Below are positions 35,486 through 45,028 of a stretch of DNA of 64,000 nt, in pieces; within the stretch, counting starts at the first letter, position 1, and every line of letters starts with the position of its first letter. The stretch lies in the NCBI RefSeq assembly GCF_002251945.1, contig NZ_NDHW01000064.1:20055-84054 (forward strand), in the 5' to 3' direction. This DNA is from Pseudanabaena sp. SR411. Its GTDB lineage: Bacteria; Cyanobacteriota; Cyanobacteriia; Pseudanabaenales; Pseudanabaenaceae. Under the pieces are notes generated by a model that saw nothing but the letters and a program-made list of their open reading frames with translations, had not been told where the DNA came from and did no database searches. The translations under genes and the position numbers were made by a program.

Positions 35486-36537
35486 AACAGACTAAGGCAA
35501 TTCGATGGGTAGTATTGATGATCGTGATTACTGTTGCGATCGCCTCTTGCCAAAGTAATCCTAGTTATACGCGTGGTGATGCGCTACATGCGACTAATTC
35601 TATTCATACTGACTGTCGCGACATTGAGCATCTACGGGGAACCACTAAAATATGTGGACAGCCTCAAAAGATTGTGGTGCTTGGGAGCTATCTCCTAGAG
35701 TCATTGCTGGCTTTTGATGTGCAACCAGTGGCATTTGCAGACTTTGTTGCTTTTCAACAAGGCGACTTTACAAATCCTAGTCAGCAGATTCCTTATTTGG
35801 GTGAGCGAATTACTCAGCCCATAGCCAGTGTCGGCTCGGCCTACAGTCCTTCCATTGAAGCAATTATGAAGCTGCAGCCAGATTTGATTTTGGGAACCGA
35901 ATTTAATACTAGTCAATATCAAACTTTTTCTCAGATTGCCCCCACCTTAATTTTAAAGTGGGCTGATCCATCGGCAAATCTTAAGGCGATCGCCCAAGCT
36001 GTTAATCGTAAAGAGCAAGCTGAGCAAATTTTAAAAAATACAAAAGAGCAAATTGCCACAATGCGCCAAGAATTTGCCTCACTAATTGCTGCTCATCCGA
36101 AGCTACTACTATTGAATTCTGGTGAATTGAGAGATATTTACTTAGTTACAAATAGAACTGGTATTTGTCGGTCTTTACTCGAAGAGTTAGGCTTTCAACT
36201 GGTGTCACCACCCAACTTTCCTAAAAATCCGCAAGCACATCTTGTTCCCATTTCCCTAGAAACACTTCCTCAACTCAATCAGGCGGATTTAGCAATTTTG
36301 TTAGGTAATAACTTCACAAAACCACACCAGTTCAAGCAAGCTGACAATTTTGAAGATGCTCAAATTACTAATCTCAAGCAAGCTTGGTCAAAAAATGCGA
36401 TCGCGCAATCCCTAAATGTCAGCAAATCTGGCAAGGTTTATTTTATTCCCACCTATCTCTGTCTGGGTTTACCAGGTCCGATTGGAACCGATCTCTATCT
36501 CAATGAACTCAAGAAACAGATCTTACCAACTAAATGA
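35482..36537 (+). CDS. Iron-siderophore substrate-binding lipoprotein (FecB-like)
   Basis: A 351-residue periplasmic binding protein. ATG 35482 gives a signal peptide with the lipobox AIASC (C23). The frame is open further upstream but that region is inside the ATPase gene. The mature start [20 protein letters not shown] is typical of FecB-type proteins that bind ferric dicitrate or hydroxamate siderophores, and [15 protein letters not shown] follows. It completes an uptake system (two permeases, ATPase, binding protein). No TonB-dependent receptor is in the window. Confidence 0.9.
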   Translation: MKQTKAIRWVVLMIVITVAIASCQSNPSYTRGDALHATNSIHTDCRDIEHLRGTTKICGQPQKIVVLGSYLLESLLAFDVQPVAFADFVAFQQGDFTNPSQQIPYLGERITQPIASVGSAYSPSIEAIMKLQPDLILGTEFNTSQYQTFSQIAPTLILKWADPSANLKAIAQAVNRKEQAEQILKNTKEQIATMRQEFASLIAAHPKLLLLNSGELRDIYLVTNRTGICRSLLEELGFQLVSPPNFPKNPQAHLVPISLETLPQLNQADLAILLGNNFTKPHQFKQADNFEDAQITNLKQAWSKNAIAQSLNVSKSGKVYFIPTYLCLGLPGPIGTDLYLNELKKQILPTK

Positions 36538-36638
36538 GTCGTCAAAAAAAGTCAGACAAATTAACTCCTTACTTTACTTTGTTTTCGCAAAGGCTTACTA
36601 GGCAAGCTTTTGTCAAAATAAAGTAATATGGGTATATT

Positions 36639-38393
36639 ATGGCGCGATCGCAATTTCAAAACCTCAAAAATTATCTCCGTCCTTACTGGAGTGACCTAGC
36701 TATCGGCACGGTTGCCTTACTTTTGGCAAACATGCTCGGCACATATATTCCTTGGCTGATCAGAGTTGCCGTTGATGATCTTAGTAAGATTCAGGCTATT
36801 GACTCTCCGAATCTGATGAATTATGTATGGCTGATCATTGGCTTGTCATCACTGATGTGGGGGATTCGGATGATCTCCCGTGTGTGGATTTTTGGGATTG
36901 GTCGCAAAATCGAGTACAGCCTCAAGCAACAAATTTTTGAGCATTTACTCAAGCTGCCGCCGAGCTACTTTGCCAGCAATTCCGCAGGTGAGACGATCAG
37001 CATTGTCACCAGCGATGTGGAAAATATCCGCCGATTGATGGGGTTTGCCCTGCTCAGCATTATTAACTCAGTATTTGTATATAGCCTGACATTGCCAGCG
37101 ATGATCGTGATCGATCCGATGCTGACTTTGTTATCAGTTTCTGTTTATCCGATCATGCTGGTGATCGTACAGAGATTTAGCGGTCAGTTGCGCGACGAAC
37201 AGTTAGAAGTTCAAGAAGAACTATCAAATGTCAGTTCACTGTTGCAAGAAGATCTTAATGGCATGGCGCTGATCAAAACCTATGCTCAGGAGGAAAACGA
37301 ACGGGGAGCTTTTAGGAAATTAAACGATCGCCTACTGGATGCCAATCTGAGAATGGCTCGCAGTCGAAATATTTTATTTCCATTACTAGGTGGAATTGCC
37401 AGTATCAGCTTTTTAGTATTGATTTGGTTTGGTGGCGAAAAGTTAGCCAATCCAGCAAATACAACTTTCAAAATTGGTGATTTGCTGACCCTGATCATTT
37501 ATGTGGAACGACTAATTTTCCCAACCGCAATTTTGGGCTTTGTGATGGTGACTTATCAACGCGGCTTGGTAAGTATTGGACGCATTCAAGGCATTCTTGA
37601 CATGCCCCCAGCGATCGTTGATCAAGGAGATGCGATCGCCCTTACCAAAGAAAAAGTTACAGGAAAAATCGAAACCCGTGATCTGACTTTTACCTATGAC
37701 GGTGCTAGTCATCCTGCCCTCAATCACGTCAACTTCACGATTTATCCAAGTGAAACCGTTGCTATTTTAGGAACGGTTGGCTCTGGTAAATCTACTCTTG
37801 CTAGTGCTTTGATGCGCTTAGTGGAAGTTCCATCGGATCAAATTTTCATTGATGGTATCGACATTACGAAAATACGGATTGAAGATCTCCGCGCAATTAT
37901 CTCTTTTGTGCCGCAGGATAGTTTCCTATTCAGTGCGACGATGCGCGACAACATCCGCTATGGTAAGCCTCAAGCCTTTGATCATGAAGTAGAGAACTTT
38001 GCCAATCAAGCGCGTATTGAACAAGAGATTCTCAAATTTCCAAAGCAATATGACACTCTAGTTGGGGAACGCGGCATTACTCTATCAGGTGGGCAAAGAC
38101 AGCGTACAGCCTTAGCCAGAGCCTTGCTAGTCGATACTCCAATTTTGGTATTAGATGACGCGCTCTCTAGTGTGGATAATCAAACCGCCACAGGGATCTT
38201 AGAAAATCTGCCACAAAATAAAACGGTGCTATTTATTACGCACAATTTATCGGCTGCGTCAACTTGCGATCGCATTATTCTTATGGATATGGGCAAAATT
38301 GTCCAAGTGGGAACTCATGCTGAGTTACTAGCTGAGTCTCAGCTTTATCAAAAGCTCTGGAATCAACACAAACTTGAAGCTGCAATCAATTAA
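36639..38393 (+). CDS. ABC exporter with fused membrane and ATPase domains
   Basis: A 584-residue half-transporter. Six membrane spans (about residues 18-310) precede an ATPase with Walker A GTVGSGKST, Q-loop ISFVPQDSFLFSAT, signature LSGGQRQR, Walker B ILVLDDALSSVD and H-loop FITHNLS. It resembles MdlA/MsbA-type lipid or multidrug exporters. It starts 101 bp after the siderophore operon in the same direction. In other bacteria exporters beside such operons can release siderophores, but no biosynthesis genes are here, so the substrate stays open. Confidence 0.9.
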   Translation: MARSQFQNLKNYLRPYWSDLAIGTVALLLANMLGTYIPWLIRVAVDDLSKIQAIDSPNLMNYVWLIIGLSSLMWGIRMISRVWIFGIGRKIEYSLKQQIFEHLLKLPPSYFASNSAGETISIVTSDVENIRRLMGFALLSIINSVFVYSLTLPAMIVIDPMLTLLSVSVYPIMLVIVQRFSGQLRDEQLEVQEELSNVSSLLQEDLNGMALIKTYAQEENERGAFRKLNDRLLDANLRMARSRNILFPLLGGIASISFLVLIWFGGEKLANPANTTFKIGDLLTLIIYVERLIFPTAILGFVMVTYQRGLVSIGRIQGILDMPPAIVDQGDAIALTKEKVTGKIETRDLTFTYDGASHPALNHVNFTIYPSETVAILGTVGSGKSTLASALMRLVEVPSDQIFIDGIDITKIRIEDLRAIISFVPQDSFLFSATMRDNIRYGKPQAFDHEVENFANQARIEQEILKFPKQYDTLVGERGITLSGGQRQRTALARALLVDTPILVLDDALSSVDNQTATGILENLPQNKTVLFITHNLSAASTCDRIILMDMGKIVQVGTHAELLAESQLYQKLWNQHKLEAAIN

Positions 38394-38397
38394 TACC

Positions 38398-38542
38398 AAA
38401 ACACGAAATGGCTACGCCATTTCGTGTTTTAAAAACCTTACTGGCTAAGGTTCTACCAATTCACAAAAGTGTTGTCACACTTTTGTGAATTGGTAGAACC
38501 TTATGGCAAACCAAAAACAGAAATGGCTACGCCATTTCTGTT
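38398..38542. repeat. Cluster of four hairpins between exporter and diguanylate cyclase
   Basis: 38398-38430: AAAACACGAAATGGC TAC arms. 38434-38452: AACCTTA / TAAGGTT. 38454-38495: 18-bp perfect TACCAATTCACAAAAGTG with a TTGTCA loop, embraced by AAGGTTC / GAACCTT. 38516-38542: AACAGAAATGGC TAC arms that reach into the stop codon of the minus-strand gene. It shares its first three parts with 25855-25957 in reverse order. Confidence 0.88.
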
Positions 38543-40136
38543 AGATTAAAGCATCAAAAACTTGATAGCATGATTTACCAAGGGATTTAGCTTGATACAT
38601 AGCAATATCAGCATCAGCAAGGATATCTTTTGGAGTTTGATAGGCATCAATACTAAAAGCCATGCCCATACTCATGGAAATATTGATCTCGTTGCCCTCA
38701 AGACAACAAGTGGGAGCCATCGCCGCTTGAATTCTTTCAATTGTAATGATTGCATCTTGCTTTTCCTTGAGATTATCTAGCAAAACCACAAACTCATCAC
38801 CACCCAGCCTAGCAGCAGTATCACCTGTTCGAATTGATGCACTTAAGCGTTTTGCCACTTCCATTAATAGGCGATCGCCGTTCAAATGTCCTAAATTATC
38901 GTTAATGGCTTTGAATCCATCCAAATCCACCAAAATAACTGCAAATAGATAGCCATGTCTTTGGTAGAGAGAAATCGACTGATTAAGGCGATCAGTGAGT
39001 AAAATGCGGTTGGCTAAGCCCGTAAGATGATCATGAAAAGCTTCATAAGTAAGCTTAGAGTTTATTTGTTGCAAATGTTGCCTTGATTCGATTTGATTTT
39101 GAACAATACTGAATAGTCCAATAGACAGGATTAAGGTAATCGGCATAGCTACAGGTAGCCAATAGCTAAATGTATAGAATCCAAAAGCACAGACTCCCCA
39201 ACCACCAGAGATGACTAGCACAATTACTATTTGTTTAAAAGTTTTACTTTGCCCAAGTATCCAAGCTAACGCCATACCAACTAAGAGCATTAATCCCCAA
39301 GTCAAATGTATTTCAGGAACTCGTAACTGATTCTGCTGTAATAAGTTTTGGAGAATGTTGGCGTGTAAATGTATGCTGTGAGCGGAATCATTTCCATCAA
39401 AAGGTGTAACCAATGCATCATGCCCTGTAGCAGTTACGCCTACAAGAACAATCTTATTTTGGAATGTATTTAGAGGAATACGCTCTTCAATCACATCGAC
39501 AAAGGAATATTGGCGCATTTGTTGAGGGCGAAATGTCCATTTGATGCAAAATGTCACATCTGGATTTGGCATTGGCACATTTCCCCAGACGAGGTTATAT
39601 GCTTGTAAGGTAGCCATTGCTAGAGAAGGTGTATCATCTTTGTATAATTCTGTCCAACGCACGATCCCGTCACTACTTTTAAGATCAAGAATATGCCCTG
39701 AGCCGATCGCTACTTCCGCTAGTTGTGGAACTGGCAGTAACTTTTTACCCTGAGCATTCCATGCTTGAGATAAAACAACTTGTCTATTGTCGGACATCAC
39801 TCTGGCTAACAATACATCAGCAGAACTAGACTCTGACCAAATTAAATTAATTGCAACTGTACTCGCTTTAGCTTTGGTGAGCTTTTGAAGTAATGGTATA
39901 TAGCGATCGCGTGTCCATGGAAAACGTCCCAATTTTTCGATACTGACATCATCGATCGCAATAATTACTAAACGCTCATCCCAATTGCGATCAATGCGCC
40001 AATTTGCAAACCGATTATAGACAAAGTATTCAAGGGGTTGAAAAGCGCCCAAGTTAAATAAAATGGCGGCGATTACCGTCGAGACTGTCCAAGGGATAGA
40101 TTTCTGTACTATGCGTTTAGAAAATAACCAGTTCAT
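38541..40136 (-). CDS. CHASE2-GGDEF diguanylate cyclase
   Basis: A 531-residue membrane sensor. One N-terminal helix (about 14-32) leads to a periplasmic CHASE2 domain (about 35-275, with LVIIAIDDVSIEKLGRFPW and IVLVGVTATGHDALVTPFD), then three helices (280-350) and a cytoplasmic GGDEF domain (365-530). The catalytic site looks intact: metal Asp in ILVDLDGFK and GGDEF at 445-449. The inhibitory site RTGD (436-439) lies five residues before it, so product feedback is expected. It should make c-di-GMP. It overlaps the upstream FecR gene by 20 bp. Confidence 0.93.
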   Translation of the reverse strand: MNWLFSKRIVQKSIPWTVSTVIAAILFNLGAFQPLEYFVYNRFANWRIDRNWDERLVIIAIDDVSIEKLGRFPWTRDRYIPLLQKLTKAKASTVAINLIWSESSSADVLLARVMSDNRQVVLSQAWNAQGKKLLPVPQLAEVAIGSGHILDLKSSDGIVRWTELYKDDTPSLAMATLQAYNLVWGNVPMPNPDVTFCIKWTFRPQQMRQYSFVDVIEERIPLNTFQNKIVLVGVTATGHDALVTPFDGNDSAHSIHLHANILQNLLQQNQLRVPEIHLTWGLMLLVGMALAWILGQSKTFKQIVIVLVISGGWGVCAFGFYTFSYWLPVAMPITLILSIGLFSIVQNQIESRQHLQQINSKLTYEAFHDHLTGLANRILLTDRLNQSISLYQRHGYLFAVILVDLDGFKAINDNLGHLNGDRLLMEVAKRLSASIRTGDTAARLGGDEFVVLLDNLKEKQDAIITIERIQAAMAPTCCLEGNEINISMSMGMAFSIDAYQTPKDILADADIAMYQAKSLGKSCYQVFDALI

Positions 40137-41007
40137 AGATACGTTGTTTTCCCAAAGGATTGGAGACGATAACCTTGATCTCAGCCCTATATATTGAATT
40201 GGTGGTTAATACAGCCCTGAATTGACCATTTCGATCAACAGCTTGCTCCACTCCATCAATTGTTACTGTATTAGCAAAATCAACCTGTCCAACTAGAATC
40301 ACTTGGCGATCGCCATTTTCAAACTGCTTGAAGACTTGATACTCCAGATCATTATTGTCCCGAATAGGGACTGGCTGCGAAGGTGGTTCTCCTAATATGG
40401 TCTGATTTTGGAATCCTTGATCCACTAAAACCTCTGTGTTTTGGGCTTCAGTCATTACTGAACCCTCAAAGGTAGAAAGAATCGTGCGACCATCATCCTT
40501 GACATTTAACACATACTCTGTGCCTCTAACTCCTGTAACGACAGCAGGAGTCTGAATATTAAATCGTGAACTAGGATTAGAAAATCGTCTGATTTGTAGG
40601 CGTACTTGTCCTTTAGGTATTTGTAAGATCGTAATTCTTCCATTGTCGCTAGTAACTTTTAGTTCATCTATACGAACCACTGTGCGCTCAGACACATTAA
40701 CAAAGCCGATACCTGTATCAACACTCAGCACGACCGTTGATTTGCCGTCTGTGACAATTTCATCGCCAATTACCGAAAGGCGATCGCCCCTTCGAGCAGG
40801 ACGATTGGTATTTTGGTTACGTAAAAAAACCTTACCGCTCACTTGCTCTACTTGTAAATATCGGTTTGTTTTTACTTGCAACTGAGATTGGGCAACACTC
40901 AGGTCAACTTTTCCGAATAGTCCTAAAATTAAAGTTGCACTACCATAGCTAAAAATGCTAAAAAGCTTTTTATTCCATAAGTTTTTGGTAGGGATAGTGT
41001 TTATCAT
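40117..41007 (-). CDS. Exported FecR-domain protein, first cassette
   Basis: A 296-residue protein with a signal peptide (about 12-40, ending near SVAQS) and a FecR domain (about 60-190): RRGDRLSVIGDEIVTDGKST, VLSVDTGIGFVNVSE, FNIQTPAVVTGVRGTEYVLN and TFEGSV. The C-terminal part (about 205-296) looks like an Ig-like beta domain. Exported FecR proteins next to CHASE2 sensors are a recurrent pair. FecR may be the ligand or partner of the periplasmic CHASE2. The 20-bp overlap with the cyclase gene supports joint production. Confidence 0.85.
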   Translation of the reverse strand: MINTIPTKNLWNKKLFSIFSYGSATLILGLFGKVDLSVAQSQLQVKTNRYLQVEQVSGKVFLRNQNTNRPARRGDRLSVIGDEIVTDGKSTVVLSVDTGIGFVNVSERTVVRIDELKVTSDNGRITILQIPKGQVRLQIRRFSNPSSRFNIQTPAVVTGVRGTEYVLNVKDDGRTILSTFEGSVMTEAQNTEVLVDQGFQNQTILGEPPSQPVPIRDNNDLEYQVFKQFENGDRQVILVGQVDFANTVTIDGVEQAVDRNGQFRAVLTTNSIYRAEIKVIVSNPLGKQRIYELVIF

Positions 41008-41248
41008 TTGTTGTAAATGAAAAAATTAAATGTAGTGAGGAGGTGTAAATCACAAGAAATCTAAGGGCTAATCTACTTTACTAAATAAGACTAGAAGCTT
41101 TATTAAATTCTTAATCAAATTAGTATATTGAAGTCTTTAATAATGAAAACTATTATAAAATTTAGATTTGCTTTGTAGACTTATTTGTCAACTTCTTTAA
41201 TATACCAAACTAATGTATGAGTTGACGACATTTTTCAGTCTGTTTTGG

Positions 41249-41370
41249 TATATAACAATGCAAGGGATAGCTAGGATAAATCAAAACCCCAACCAATAAA
41301 GTTGGCGCTTTGCACCGAATTTATTGGTTGGGGTTTTATGTCCTAGGTAAAACTTAAATTGTTATATAAC
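41249..41370. repeat. Constant-flank, variable-core hairpin element (inverted copy)
   Basis: Flanks AACAATGCAAGGGATAGCTA and ATGTCCTAGGTAAAACTTAA are reverse complements of the flanks at 31913-32028. The core (18-bp arms AAAACCCCAACCAATAAA, 41283-41337) is unrelated to the core there. TATATAAC-type ends form outer inverted repeats. Confidence 0.85.
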
Positions 41371-41450
41371 TTTGTTGAGTTTAATTGTTAATTCAGACAG
41401 GTGTGGTTATACTTTTGTGGATTGGTATTACATAGCTTTGCCATCAAAAA

Positions 41451-41475
41451 ACAATCAAAAAAATTTCTTGATTGT
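41451..41475 (-). terminator. Terminator after the EAL gene
   Basis: ACAATCAA / TTGATTGT stem followed, on the minus strand, by a T run (TTTTTTGATGG), 37 bp beyond the stop of the gene at 41512. Confidence 0.7.
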
Positions 41476-41511
41476 TTTTGTTTGTGAGAATTAAATCTCA
41501 CAGAACGATGA

Positions 41512-44043
41512 TCATGTTGTTTGAAAGATTGCTTCGATCGCCGCAACATCAAGAGGGCGAAATAGAAAATAACCTTGACCATCACCTTCTTCACTAAGGA
41601 GATCCTGCAAATAATTTAACTGAGCTAAGTTTTCAATGCCTTCGGCAACAATATGAGCCTTGACACTCTGGGCTAACGCAATGATTGCCTGAAGAATTTC
41701 CATGCCATTTGTATTTGCATGAATGTTATTCACAAAAGAACGATCTATCTTTAAGCCATCAAAAGGAAATTTATGTAAATAGGCAAGCGAAGAATAACCT
41801 GTACCGAAATCATCTATATAAATATGAATTCCTGCTTGTCGCATCTGGGTAAGGATACCTAATGCAAAATCAGGATTTTCCATGATCGAACTTTCTGTTA
41901 ACTCGATTTTGAGATGTTCAGGAGCTAGTCCTGTTTGTTGGAGGATACTCAGACATTTTTCTAGGACATCATCTTGTGCTAATTGTTTAGTAGATAGATT
42001 GACACTAACCGTAATATCCTTAGCCTTAGTAAAGCGTTGATGCCAAGATTTGATCTGTAAGCAAGCATTTCGCATAATCCAATCACCAATCGGAATGATT
42101 AGCCCTGTCTCTTCAGCGAGAGGAATAAACTGAGTCGGCGAAACTAATCCACGTTCAGGATGTTGCCAACGAATTAGAGCTTCTAGTCCCACAATTTGCA
42201 TATCGTTGAGCGAGAGAATTGGTTGATAGTAGATTAGAAATTCTTGATGATCTTGATTATGCGGATCTTGACTAAGGGCAACGGCTTTGCGAAGATCCTT
42301 TTCAAGTTGTAAGCGTTCGAGAACCCGTTCTCGCATAGAGACATCAAAAACCTTATTGCATGGACTACCTAGCTTTTTTGCATAAAACATGGCTGTGTCC
42401 GCATCTCGCAATAGAATTTCAGGAGAAATCATTTCGGGAGCATCACAATTGCTGAGTCCATTAACTAAATGGAACTTAATGCCAATATTAGCGAAGATCT
42501 CAATGTCATGGTCATTAATCTTAAATGTTTTTTGGAGATTGATTTGAATGCGATCTCCAATAGCGATCGCCTCTTGTTCATTTCGCAAATTTTCTAGTAA
42601 AATTACAAACTCAGCACCACCAAACCTCGCAATTGATGAAGTATTGGGAACAGAACCTTGCAAGCATTTACCGACTTCAATTAGTAGGAGATTCCCAATC
42701 GGATGGCCAAAGGTATCATTAATAGTTTTAAATCGATCTAGATTAATCCAAAGAATTGCAATCAGATGTTGACTATTTTCGCTTTGAGAATGTGTGTTTT
42801 GAGAATAGAGCAGATTTTGTAAACGGGTTTCAATCAATGTACGGTTGTACAGCCCTGTTAAATGATCGTGGGTAGATTCATATAAAATTTGAGCATCGGC
42901 AAGCTTCAAAGATCGATACATTTGCCAGCGCTCTTGTATAGCGATCGCAAAACCTGTAAGGAGAAACATCAAGATCGGAACAGCTAGATCGATCAAGTAG
43001 TTCGCTGTAAAAGCACCAAACGCAATGACAAGCCATAGCCCAGACAGCACAAAAGCACTGATCCCACCAGTCCATAAATTCTGTCTTGGTAAAATCAAGC
43101 CAATAAATAGACTCCCCAATAAAGCAAAGCTCCAGATATAGGATGGTTGAGCAACCGTAAGCGAACTTTTTTGCAATAGATTTTGCAAAACCATCGCGTG
43201 TAAATGTACGCCACTGGCGGGAGGATTACGATCAAAAGGAGTCGCTAAATTATCGATTCCCGATGCGGTGACCCCCACTAAGACAATTTTATTTTGGAAT
43301 GCTGAAGCAGGAACTTTACCATCAATGACATCACTGAAAGAGACTTGAGGAATATCACTGATTCGCTTTGTCCAATTAATTGATAATGGCTGGTTTAACT
43401 CTGGTAATAGGGTGACGGCAGCAGTAGTCAGATCATAGGCTTGCAAGATCGCCACCCCTAGAGTGGGGATATCTTGGATCTGCAAATCAATTTGACGCAC
43501 AATGCCATCAGTATCTTCACGTTTAAGAATATGACCAACGGCTACCGAGACATTACTGATCGGGGCGATCGGTAATAGTGGGTTTCCCGACTTATCCCAA
43601 GCCATAGCCAGAACCACCCTCTGATATCTGGCAAGGGATGTGGCTAATTGCTGATCAGCAGGAGTTGCCTCAGACCATAAAATATCAAAACCTACTACAC
43701 TCGCTTCAGTCTGTTCAAGTTTGGATAAAAGCTGGACATAGAGATCGCGTGACCATGGAAATCTGCCAACTTTGCTAACACTCTGATCGTCAATGGCAAT
43801 AATGATCACGCGCTCATCCCAAGGGCGATCGCCTCTCCAGTTTGTAAAACTGTTGTAAGCCCAAAATTCGATTGGTTGTAAAATCCCCAAATGCAGCAGG
43901 GGAATCAAGATGATGGTGGCAAATATTGTGGGTAAAGCTTTGAACAGCAAATAAGCTAAACGCGATCGCCGACGTTTAGGGCGATGATTTGTTAATAATT
44001 TAGGAAATAGTCGAGAAATAAACTCAGAGAATGGGGATCTCAT
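41512..44043 (-). CDS. CHASE2-GGDEF-EAL protein, predicted c-di-GMP phosphodiesterase
   Basis: An 843-residue membrane protein. The N-terminal helix, CHASE2 (about 62-300, with VIIIAIDDQSVSKVGRFPW and IVLVGVTASGIDNLATPFD) and three further helices match the 38541 paralogue. Its GGDEF domain is altered: GGAEF (475-479), Asn434 in place of the first metal Asp (INLDRFK), and no RxxD inhibitory site. The EAL domain (about 580-840) keeps EALIRW (621-626), ELTES, DDFGTGYSS, LKIDRSF and EGIE. So it should degrade c-di-GMP, the GGDEF part perhaps serving as a GTP-binding regulator. It overlaps its FecR gene by 20 bp. Confidence 0.93.
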   Translation of the reverse strand: MRSPFSEFISRLFPKLLTNHRPKRRRSRLAYLLFKALPTIFATIILIPLLHLGILQPIEFWAYNSFTNWRGDRPWDERVIIIAIDDQSVSKVGRFPWSRDLYVQLLSKLEQTEASVVGFDILWSEATPADQQLATSLARYQRVVLAMAWDKSGNPLLPIAPISNVSVAVGHILKREDTDGIVRQIDLQIQDIPTLGVAILQAYDLTTAAVTLLPELNQPLSINWTKRISDIPQVSFSDVIDGKVPASAFQNKIVLVGVTASGIDNLATPFDRNPPASGVHLHAMVLQNLLQKSSLTVAQPSYIWSFALLGSLFIGLILPRQNLWTGGISAFVLSGLWLVIAFGAFTANYLIDLAVPILMFLLTGFAIAIQERWQMYRSLKLADAQILYESTHDHLTGLYNRTLIETRLQNLLYSQNTHSQSENSQHLIAILWINLDRFKTINDTFGHPIGNLLLIEVGKCLQGSVPNTSSIARFGGAEFVILLENLRNEQEAIAIGDRIQINLQKTFKINDHDIEIFANIGIKFHLVNGLSNCDAPEMISPEILLRDADTAMFYAKKLGSPCNKVFDVSMRERVLERLQLEKDLRKAVALSQDPHNQDHQEFLIYYQPILSLNDMQIVGLEALIRWQHPERGLVSPTQFIPLAEETGLIIPIGDWIMRNACLQIKSWHQRFTKAKDITVSVNLSTKQLAQDDVLEKCLSILQQTGLAPEHLKIELTESSIMENPDFALGILTQMRQAGIHIYIDDFGTGYSSLAYLHKFPFDGLKIDRSFVNNIHANTNGMEILQAIIALAQSVKAHIVAEGIENLAQLNYLQDLLSEEGDGQGYFLFRPLDVAAIEAIFQTT

Positions 44044-44908
44044 AAACTTGTATCTTTCCCGTAGAGGTTTCCACCGTTACTTTTACTTTTAGACTTGAAG
44101 TTGCAGGTAATTGTAGGGAAAACTTTCCACTGCGATCTAAAGACTGTTCTAGTCCATCTACCTTAACAGTATTAAAAGGATTAGTGTAACCTACAAAAAA
44201 AATATTGCGACCAGAACCTGTCGTTTGTCGATTAATTGCATATCTTAAACTTGCATCATTACTAATCGGTACAGGAGTTGATGGCGGTTCACCAACAACT
44301 GTGAGATTTTGAAATCCGCCATTGACCATTTTTGTCTGATTTTGAGCAGTCGTCGCCACACTACCCTCAAAGGTGGTAAGTACCATATTGCCGTTTGGTC
44401 TAGACGTAATACTATACTTTGTACCCCTCACTCCACTTATACCCGCAGGGGTCTGAATATTTAGCTGAGAACCACGATTAGTGAATTTACGAATCTGTAA
44501 TCTTGCCTTACCGCGTGGTACAAACAAATTGGTAATCCTGCCATTATCAGCGGCAATCCGAAAAGAACGGATTTGGATAGTTGTATTTTCTTCTACATAG
44601 ATTGACCCCACACCTGTATCCACGCTCAAAATTGCCGAACTATTTGCACCTGTAGAAATTTCGTCACTGGTGGTTTGCAAGCGATCGCCGACTCTTGCCG
44701 TTCGATTTGCATAATTGTATAAGTTGCGATATTTAACATTTCCAGTTACTTTATCAACTTTTAACCATTGGTCAGTCCGAACTTGAATAGCTCTTTGCGC
44801 CTCAGTTTTTTGCTGATCTTGAGGTAATAAAACAGTTCCTAAGACACTAATTAGAAGCCCTAAACAAGTAATAAAAGTTAGATTAAGTCTTTTTCGTTGT
44901 TGAAGCAT
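44024..44908 (-). CDS. Exported FecR-domain protein, second cassette
   Basis: A 294-residue paralogue of the 40117 protein. The ATG at 44908 is chosen. An upstream TTG at 44953 would add 15 residues and falls inside a hairpin. The signal peptide (about 8-30) is followed by a FecR domain with RVGDRLQTTSDEISTGANSS, LNIQTPAGISGVRGTKYSIT and TFEGSVATTAQN, and a C-terminal beta domain with NPFNTVKVDGLEQSLDRSGK. The last shared segment (T-V-x-VDG-x-EQ-x-x-DR-x-G-x-F) is also present in the first cassette. It probably partners the CHASE2-GGDEF-EAL protein. Confidence 0.85.
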   Translation of the reverse strand: MLQQRKRLNLTFITCLGLLISVLGTVLLPQDQQKTEAQRAIQVRTDQWLKVDKVTGNVKYRNLYNYANRTARVGDRLQTTSDEISTGANSSAILSVDTGVGSIYVEENTTIQIRSFRIAADNGRITNLFVPRGKARLQIRKFTNRGSQLNIQTPAGISGVRGTKYSITSRPNGNMVLTTFEGSVATTAQNQTKMVNGGFQNLTVVGEPPSTPVPISNDASLRYAINRQTTGSGRNIFFVGYTNPFNTVKVDGLEQSLDRSGKFSLQLPATSSLKVKVTVETSTGKIQVYEIPIL

Positions 44909-44951
44909 TTTGACTGAATTTTGGTATTTATTAAAAATTTGCTTGAAACCC

Positions 44952-45000
44952 AAACCTAAGCCCTATAGCACACACAGTGTGCGCTATAGGGCTTAGGTTT
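44952..45000. repeat. Hairpin between the kinase and the second FecR gene
   Basis: 18-bp perfect arms AAACCTAAGCCCTATAGC, with an inner CACAC/GTGTG stem. It lies between two co-directional minus-strand genes, near the stop of the kinase at 45029 side of the FecR start, and may separate their expression. Confidence 0.88.
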
Positions 45001-45028
45001 TTATTGCGGAGCGCGAAATCATCATTTC

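Larger units (their letters stand above)
41008..41511. other. 500-bp gap between the two FecR-CHASE2 cassettes
   Basis: It holds the constant-flank element at 41249-41370 (listed separately), an AT-rich segment (41008-41220) that should carry the promoter of the first cassette, and a short decayed TTTTGTGGATTGGTATTACA piece near 41410. No gene is visible. Confidence 0.6.

Noticed and set aside
32635..44908. FecR proteins as regulators of the nearby ferric-siderophore operon (FecIR system)
   Set aside because: They lack the cytoplasmic sigma-regulator end, carry a signal peptide, overlap CHASE2 genes, and no ECF sigma gene is present. Proximity to the iron operon seems coincidental.
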